Assembly: GCA_017394475.1 (NCBI GenBank)
Contig: JAFPYQ010000249.1
Location: forward strand, 1-10,838
From: Oscillospiraceae bacterium
GTDB lineage: Bacteria; Bacillota; Clostridia; Oscillospirales; Ruminococcaceae
Direction: 5' to 3'
DNA: 10,838 bases
The notes under the pieces are model-generated. The model was given only the letters and a program-made list of their open reading frames with translations, had not been told where the DNA came from and searched no databases. Of the stretch, positions 6,336 to 10,838 are shown piece after piece. Numbering within the stretch: the first letter of the stretch is position 1; every line of letters begins with the position of its first letter. The position numbers and the translations under genes are program-made.

Positions 6336-7271
6336 TTATCGGTCAAGATCATCAAGATAGGGAGCTATCTGCCCTGTCATATTGCTTATGTTCTCAAACA
6401 ATGAGGATTTGGTGGTGCCCAGGGCGCTGGCCTTCACGATATGATCATTTACCTTCTTGTAGGACTGCTCTATCCTGGCAAAGGTGTCATTGACCTGGTT
6501 GAGCTCTTTGCCCGCGGTATCAGCAGAGCTGCGGATGCATTCGCGGACATCGTCGCTGCCCTGTGCTGCCTGCTCGATGTGGTCAAAGTTGCTCCTTGCA
6601 CGCTCCGAGTCCTCGATGGACTGCATCATGGTGTGGGATGTGGACTGTATGCTGTCGTTTATCTTGACTGTGCCTGCGCTTATCTCGTTGATATTGGTCT
6701 CAACATCGTTTACGAGTATCTTTATCTCATCCGCCAGGGTCTTGACCTCACCTGCCACCACTGCAAAGCCGCTACCGTAATCACCTGCACGGGCAGCCTC
6801 TATGGAGGCGTTTATGGCAAGGATATTTGTCTGGCTGGCTATATCTGCTATCTTGTCTATGCAGGCGGATATCCTTTCCACGGACTGGTTGAACTCCTCG
6901 ATGACATGGCGCATATTCCCGAACTGCTCCTCTATCTCGTTGGAGTTGTGGAGCATCCTGTCCATCTCTGCCTTAGCGGAGACCACGGATTCGGAGATAT
7001 TGTTCCTTACCTCGCCAAAGCCCTCGGATGCGGTGCGCATCTCATCGAAAAGGCGGCGGAAGGATGCCATTTTCTCGCGCAGCAGCACGTCCTGTTCAAG
7101 CACATCCTTGAATGAGGACTGTATCTGTGACAGTTCATCCAGGGACTCCACCTCGTTCTGGGCAAGCTCGGTCTGGAATTCGAGCACGGTATTTGCGGCA
7201 TGTATCACGGGAGAATAGTCTGCCTTTTCCTTCTGCGCCGTGATGATAGGCTTTTTAGAAAAAATACCCAT
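6336..7271 (-). CDS. Soluble methyl-accepting chemotaxis-type signalling protein without sensor domain
   Basis: A 311-residue protein made almost entirely of the chemoreceptor coiled-coil hairpin. The hairpin tip, which binds CheA and CheW in known systems, is clear: [20 protein letters not shown] (141-160), followed by [20 protein letters not shown] (161-180). Helical arms run from about 30 to 140 and 180 to 285. There is no membrane segment, no HAMP domain and no recognisable N-terminal sensor; the first 20 residues are short and basic. It is therefore cytoplasmic and must take its signal from another protein. The upstream gene encodes a free FIST sensor, a natural candidate. AAGGTG lies 5 bases before the ATG. 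The gap to the FIST gene is 69 bases. Whether the host has CheA and CheW cannot be seen here. Confidence 0.92.
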   Translation of the reverse strand: MGIFSKKPIITAQKEKADYSPVIHAANTVLEFQTELAQNEVESLDELSQIQSSFKDVLEQDVLLREKMASFRRLFDEMRTASEGFGEVRNNISESVVSAKAEMDRMLHNSNEIEEQFGNMRHVIEEFNQSVERISACIDKIADIASQTNILAINASIEAARAGDYGSGFAVVAGEVKTLADEIKILVNDVETNINEISAGTVKINDSIQSTSHTMMQSIEDSERARSNFDHIEQAAQGSDDVRECIRSSADTAGKELNQVNDTFARIEQSYKKVNDHIVKASALGTTKSSLFENISNMTGQIAPYLDDLDR

Positions 7272-7340
7272 AAGATCACCTTAAATGTATGAAAGCTCCT
7301 GTCTGTTACCGACGATGAGCGATTATGTAAAAGCCTGCGG

Positions 7341-8390
7341 TTATTCAAACACAGCTATGCTCATGGACTGGTTGATGAACTGATGATTGAAGTGCTCACC
7401 ATTGCCCACGAAGCCGCAGTGAGATGTTATCCTGGACATCTGCTGGAGATATTCGTCAAAATATCCCTTTTCCTCAAAAAGCTGATAGCGGAATATGCAG
7501 TTTACGGAGAATGAGCCCGAGGAATGCGGGAAATCCTTCTGTATCTGACTTATGGTCTCATCCACCTTTGCCTTGTAGTCCATCAGCTCCATCATGTAAA
7601 GCACATCCGAGTCATTTACCTGTCTGTAACAGGTAAGACCGTTGTTCTCATAGCCTTTCAGTGAAACGATGAACACCTCATTTCCCACTATCTTGCCGAA
7701 GGGATTTTTCTTTGTCTGATCCACTATGTCCCTTTCGGTGATGCGGTGAGTATCCATATATAACTGCTTAGAGGGCCTGCCGTTCAGTTCCCCTATATAA
7801 TAGCGGGAGCGGTAGGTCTTGCTGGCGATATACCTTGTATTGCCCAGGGGCTTGTATATGTTCTCCTTATAGACCCTGACCTTGCCTGTGTTCTTTATCA
7901 GCGCATAGGCATCCGCATCGTCGTATATGGTGCCGTTCACGGCTACCATCCCGTCAAAGGCGGTGCCGCCGGTGAGCTGTATCCCGGTGCTCTTGAAAAC
8001 ACTGTACATGGTGGTGAGCACACAGGCATCATTTCCCGTGCAGAAATCTATGCACACGGTATTGTCAGCCCCGGGGGAGATGGTGCGGATATTCTTTTTC
8101 AGCTCGTTTATATCCTTTATGGGATACCTTGATGCATTGCGCATCACTCCCGTGACCACATCCACGCCGTAGAATGCGATGATGCCGAGACCGTTGTGGA
8201 AACGGCTGTCATAGAAAAAGCCTGTGGTCGCTATGCTCGGAGTATCCGGATACATCTCTTTGAGCTGCAGGCAGTGCGTACTGAAATTGTCCTTAGTTGA
8301 AAGCATGATGAGCAGCTGAGGGGCACCTGTTATCCCCCTGACTGCCTCGCGGAAATTACCGCTGTCACTGGTGCCTATATATTGATTCAT
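7341..8390 (-). CDS. Stand-alone FIST sensory protein
   Basis: This 349-residue protein matches the FIST layout: FIST_N at about 10-190 and FIST_C at about 205-345. Visible hallmarks are LIMLSTKDNF (27-36), a central GGTAFDG (141-147) followed by a beta-rich VNGTIYDD segment, and the C-terminal CGFVGNGEHFNHQFINQSM (325-343), corresponding to the conserved G-x-x-G-E and N-x-S/T block. FIST domains are described as sensors of small ligands, often fused to PAS, kinase, GGDEF or chemoreceptor domains. Here it stands alone with no membrane segment or output domain. AGAGGA lies 6 bases before the ATG. It is the first gene of the operon, behind a clear promoter. The ligand is unknown. The family call is by motif memory, not a search. 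Confidence 0.85.
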   Translation of the reverse strand: MNQYIGTSDSGNFREAVRGITGAPQLLIMLSTKDNFSTHCLQLKEMYPDTPSIATTGFFYDSRFHNGLGIIAFYGVDVVTGVMRNASRYPIKDINELKKNIRTISPGADNTVCIDFCTGNDACVLTTMYSVFKSTGIQLTGGTAFDGMVAVNGTIYDDADAYALIKNTGKVRVYKENIYKPLGNTRYIASKTYRSRYYIGELNGRPSKQLYMDTHRITERDIVDQTKKNPFGKIVGNEVFIVSLKGYENNGLTCYRQVNDSDVLYMMELMDYKAKVDETISQIQKDFPHSSGSFSVNCIFRYQLFEEKGYFDEYLQQMSRITSHCGFVGNGEHFNHQFINQSMSIAVFE

Positions 8391-8421
8391 AACAAGTCCT
8401 CTTAAAGTCGAAGCTTATCAC

Positions 8422-8439
8422 TTGTGTACGGGGACACAA
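8422..8439. promoter_or_regulatory. Inverted repeat in the FIST operon leader, possible operator
   Basis: TTGTGT (8422-8427) and ACACAA (8434-8439) form perfect 6-bp arms around ACGGGG. The site lies 12 bases downstream of the -10 box, at about +4 to +21 of the expected transcript. It could be a repressor site or a small leader hairpin. I recognise no specific regulator consensus. Confidence 0.4.
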
Positions 8440-8450
8440 ATCCACATTTA

Positions 8451-8479
8451 ATTTTATCATAAATCGATCAAAAAATCAA
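8451..8479 (-). promoter_or_regulatory. Sigma-A promoter of the FIST-MCP-MoxR-AcyP operon
   Basis: On the minus strand TTGATT (8479-8474), 17 bases, then TAAAAT (8456-8451). These match the consensus at 4 of 6 and 5 of 6 positions in an AT-rich setting. The start point is near 8444, about 54 bases before the FIST ATG. Confidence 0.7.
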
Positions 8480-8577
8480 GAGAAATCGTATATTGTATTT
8501 TTGAGGCAAAGTGATAGTGGTGAACGGCCGCTTAATGTGATGTTTTATTATTCGATTGTTCATCATTTCCATAGGCT

Positions 8578-8613
8578 AAAAAAGCACGGATGGCCTTTTC
8601 GGGCTCCGTGCTT
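8578..8613 (-). terminator. Strong intrinsic terminator after the large unknown gene
   Basis: On the minus strand AAGCACGGA (8613-8605) pairs with TCCGTGCTT (8590-8582), with an inner GCC/GGC pairing around CGAAAA, and runs straight into six T residues (8583-8578). It starts 8 bases after the stop codon. This isolates the large gene from the FIST operon. Confidence 0.9.
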
Positions 8614-8621
8614 ATGGGGCA

Positions 8622-10838
8622 TCAGTCATTATAGAGCAGAATGTACATATCCTCCGGGTAGTAGGCTTTGAACTCACCGGAACCGTCATCGGCAAGCAGT
8701 ACCCACATGTCGATGTTTTTGGGCTCTATGGTCACGGTATCGCCGGGCTTTGCGGGGGATGTGCTCTCATCGCTGCATTTTTCCACGGTCAGCAGCAATT
8801 CGCCCTTTGCGCCGACGCTCATATATCCCGTCATCTGGTGATCTTTGTTGTCCTTGTCTATAAATGAGGCGTAGATATGCATACGGCACTTGTCGGTGTG
8901 GTTCATCAGATATTCTTTGGCAGTGTAGAAAAGCCCTGCACAGCGCTTCACCTCGCCGTTTTCCCTGCGGTATGACCACCCGCGCTTTATCTTTGATGCA
9001 TCTTCTGCGGATATCTCCGAGAGCTTCAGACCCTTTCCCGCCTTTGCATCAGCGGCGGTGAGGTACAGTACGGGCTCTGCGAAGAATTCGTTTATGTGAT
9101 CCTTCAGGGTATCCTCATCATAGCGGACCACTTCCCAGGAAAAGCGTATATGTGAGTTATTGTCATACACCATGCCCGAAGGGGCTGTCCTGCCTTCATC
9201 GGGCATATATCCGCTGATGGCCTGATCTGCGATGTACTGCAGGTATTCAATGACAGTATGTATCTTTTCCTTGTCATTGGGTATATCCCTTGCAATGAAT
9301 TCCCTTATGCCGAACAGATTAAGTCCCACTGTGGTGATGTCCAGCGTTACCTTTATATCATCCATGGCAAAGTTGAAGGAGATGAGCCTGTCTGTGGGGG
9401 GACATTCACCCATGATCGCCATAGTGTGTACCCACAGCGAGGGGTGAAGGAGGTAGCTGTTCATATCCGCTATTACGGGAGCACCGCCGGTATTGAGCTT
9501 GTCAGCCAGGCGCAGCGTTTCTGTGATATTCCTGAACGGATCGCTGTCGGGAAGGTAAAGGGTCATTATCAGCTTTTCGGTGAACTGCGGCAGAGTTTCC
9601 ATCAGCTCATCGGGGATATACTGGATGATGTTCAGATCATTGGGATCAAAGTCATTATTCATGATGAGCCCGAGCTTTACGGGCTTACCGTACTTGTCGT
9701 AGACAGTGAAGGCGCTCATGCCCTTAGATGTATCCGCATCGGGGGAGTCGGATATCCTGGCACCGAAGGTATAGCCCATGTCCGTGATGGCTTTGATGAT
9801 AAAGTCCTCATCGGGCATATCGGCTTTGTCTTTGAAAAACAGTCCGACTATGTGGGGCAGTGCCCTTGTCTTCCCGTGGAGGGGGAGCTCCAGGGCTTTC
9901 ACGCTGTCAGCTTCGGGATATTTCTCGGCCAGCATATCAGAAATATAGTGGTTGTTATTGCGGTCATCCAGCTTTTTTGCAAGGGTCTTTGCCTGTCCGT
10001 AGAAGAAATCTTTCAGTACGGCAGGATCATAGATCCCATCCTTCCTGTACAGCTCAAAATCGGGGGAGAGGCGGAGCTTCAGTCCGGCAAGCTCATTGTT
10101 TTCCTTCTGCATCTTTTCGAGCTTGTCAAAGAGCCGATATGCGCCGTTGGCAAAGTCGAACCTGTAGATTGAGTTCCTGGTGCGGCTGTATATGCCTGCA
10201 CAGCGCTCAAAGAGGTCAATGCCCGCGGTAGGGTCGGTGACGCTGCGAAGGGCAAGGACATAACCGCACTGCCTGAAACTGTTTACCTCATGGTTTTTGA
10301 TATAGGGCATCCTGATGGAGGCATAGTGCGTCGCTTCCTTATAGTGCCCTCTTTTGGCGAATTCATAGGCAAGGTCGCCGAACATCTGTTCGGGCAGGTC
10401 GTCATTGCTCATTCCCAGTGCAAGATAGTCATTGAGTAGGGAGACTGCCTTTTCGAGCTGTCCTAACTGTGCGGCACGGTGTATCTTTGTGGCGGTCTCT
10501 ATCTCATCGCGGGGGTCGCCCTCTACGCCGCAGTTTTCCATATCTTCAAGCAGCTTTGCAGAGATATCCAGGTCTATGGTCTCATACAGTGAGGATGCCC
10601 TGAGAAGATATGTGCGCTTTGTGATGCCGTTTTTGTTGCAGAAATCCTTGTACCGCGCAAGATAGTTCTCTATCTGCGGGAGGGTGACCTGATAGAAATT
10701 GGAGCTGTTCTCGAGCATCCATTCAAAGGGGTATTTCAGATCCTCGGGGGGCATGATGCCGGGATGATCCTCATAGAGTTTGAGGAGTTCCGGGAAAACT
10801 ATCAGCGAATCCAGATCATCACCGTAGAAGGTGGATTC
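8622..10838 (-). CDS. Large unrecognised protein with TPR-like N-terminal half, 5' end missing
   Basis: I do not recognise this protein. The frame stays open from the stop at 8622 to the window edge, giving 738 visible codons. A Met at 10752-10754 follows 28 in-frame codons and has no ribosome binding site, so it is probably internal. Counting from that Met, residues 1-285 are helical and TPR-like, with antiparallel pairs such as 86-112 and 122-146. Residues 300-520 look alpha/beta, with TTVGLNLFGIREF (474-486) resembling the T-x-GL-x-x-FG-x-x-E pattern I associate loosely with the DUF4026/DUF4261 families. Residues 555-710 are rich in beta strands and end in a stretch with WVLLADDGSGEF (684-695). 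There is no membrane segment in the visible part. It likely acts as an intracellular binding or scaffold protein, but function is unknown. Confidence 0.85.
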   Translation of the reverse strand, partial: ESTFYGDDLDSLIVFPELLKLYEDHPGIMPPEDLKYPFEWMLENSSNFYQVTLPQIENYLARYKDFCNKNGITKRTYLLRASSLYETIDLDISAKLLEDMENCGVEGDPRDEIETATKIHRAAQLGQLEKAVSLLNDYLALGMSNDDLPEQMFGDLAYEFAKRGHYKEATHYASIRMPYIKNHEVNSFRQCGYVLALRSVTDPTAGIDLFERCAGIYSRTRNSIYRFDFANGAYRLFDKLEKMQKENNELAGLKLRLSPDFELYRKDGIYDPAVLKDFFYGQAKTLAKKLDDRNNNHYISDMLAEKYPEADSVKALELPLHGKTRALPHIVGLFFKDKADMPDEDFIIKAITDMGYTFGARISDSPDADTSKGMSAFTVYDKYGKPVKLGLIMNNDFDPNDLNIIQYIPDELMETLPQFTEKLIMTLYLPDSDPFRNITETLRLADKLNTGGAPVIADMNSYLLHPSLWVHTMAIMGECPPTDRLISFNFAMDDIKVTLDITTVGLNLFGIREFIARDIPNDKEKIHTVIEYLQYIADQAISGYMPDEGRTAPSGMVYDNNSHIRFSWEVVRYDEDTLKDHINEFFAEPVLYLTAADAKAGKGLKLSEISAEDASKIKRGWSYRRENGEVKRCAGLFYTAKEYLMNHTDKCRMHIYASFIDKDNKDHQMTGYMSVGAKGELLLTVEKCSDESTSPAKPGDTVTIEPKNIDMWVLLADDGSGEFKAYYPEDMYILLYND

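Noticed and set aside
6441..7115. 224-codon plus-strand frame opposite the chemoreceptor gene
   Set aside because: The minus frame has the canonical chemoreceptor tip; the plus frame is a hydrophobic shadow of it.
8468..8572. 34-codon minus-strand frame between the terminator and the FIST promoter
   Set aside because: It has no ribosome binding site, starts just after a terminator, and overlaps the -35 box of the FIST operon.
9258..10172. 304-codon plus-strand frame opposite the large unknown gene
   Set aside because: The minus frame is open for 738 codons with balanced composition and a terminator directly after its stop; the plus frame is a shadow.

Overview
The window looks like chromosomal DNA from a gut or rumen Firmicute of the Ruminococcus / Oscillospiraceae type. 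This rests on strong AGGAGG-like ribosome binding sites, TTGACA/TATAAT-type promoters in AT-rich gaps, moderate-GC genes, and the gene set (FGGY sugar kinase, GGDEF-EAL protein, FIST protein, sensor-less chemoreceptor). The species is an inference. There is no CRISPR array, insertion sequence, phage gene, rRNA or tRNA that I can recognise.

Layout. 1-1058 (-): 5' part of an FGGY carbohydrate kinase, its 3' end off the window. 1059-1591: a divergent, mostly AT-rich control region with one promoter on each strand and a GC-rich structured leader before the next gene. 1592-3334 (+): membrane-anchored GGDEF-EAL protein. 3412-3933 (+) and 3941-4474 (-): two convergent GNAT acetyltransferases. 4520-5011 (+): ruvC without ruvA or ruvB beside it. 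5078-8390 (-): a four-gene unit transcribed in the order FIST sensor protein, soluble chemoreceptor signalling protein, MoxR AAA+ ATPase, acylphosphatase, with a clear promoter ahead of it and a probable terminator after it. 8622-10838 (-): a large unrecognised protein, open to the window edge at its 5' end and closed by a textbook terminator.

How the genes may work together. The most coherent unit is the FIST / chemoreceptor / MoxR / acylphosphatase set. FIST is a known small-ligand sensory domain. The next gene is a chemoreceptor signalling hairpin with no membrane segment and no sensor of its own, so the two could form a split cytoplasmic receptor. MoxR and acylphosphatase are translationally linked downstream. 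The other signalling gene, GGDEF-EAL, has its own strong promoter and a leader with several stem-loops that could cover its ribosome binding site. That leader does not match any c-di-GMP riboswitch class I can recall and is the best candidate here for an undescribed regulatory RNA.
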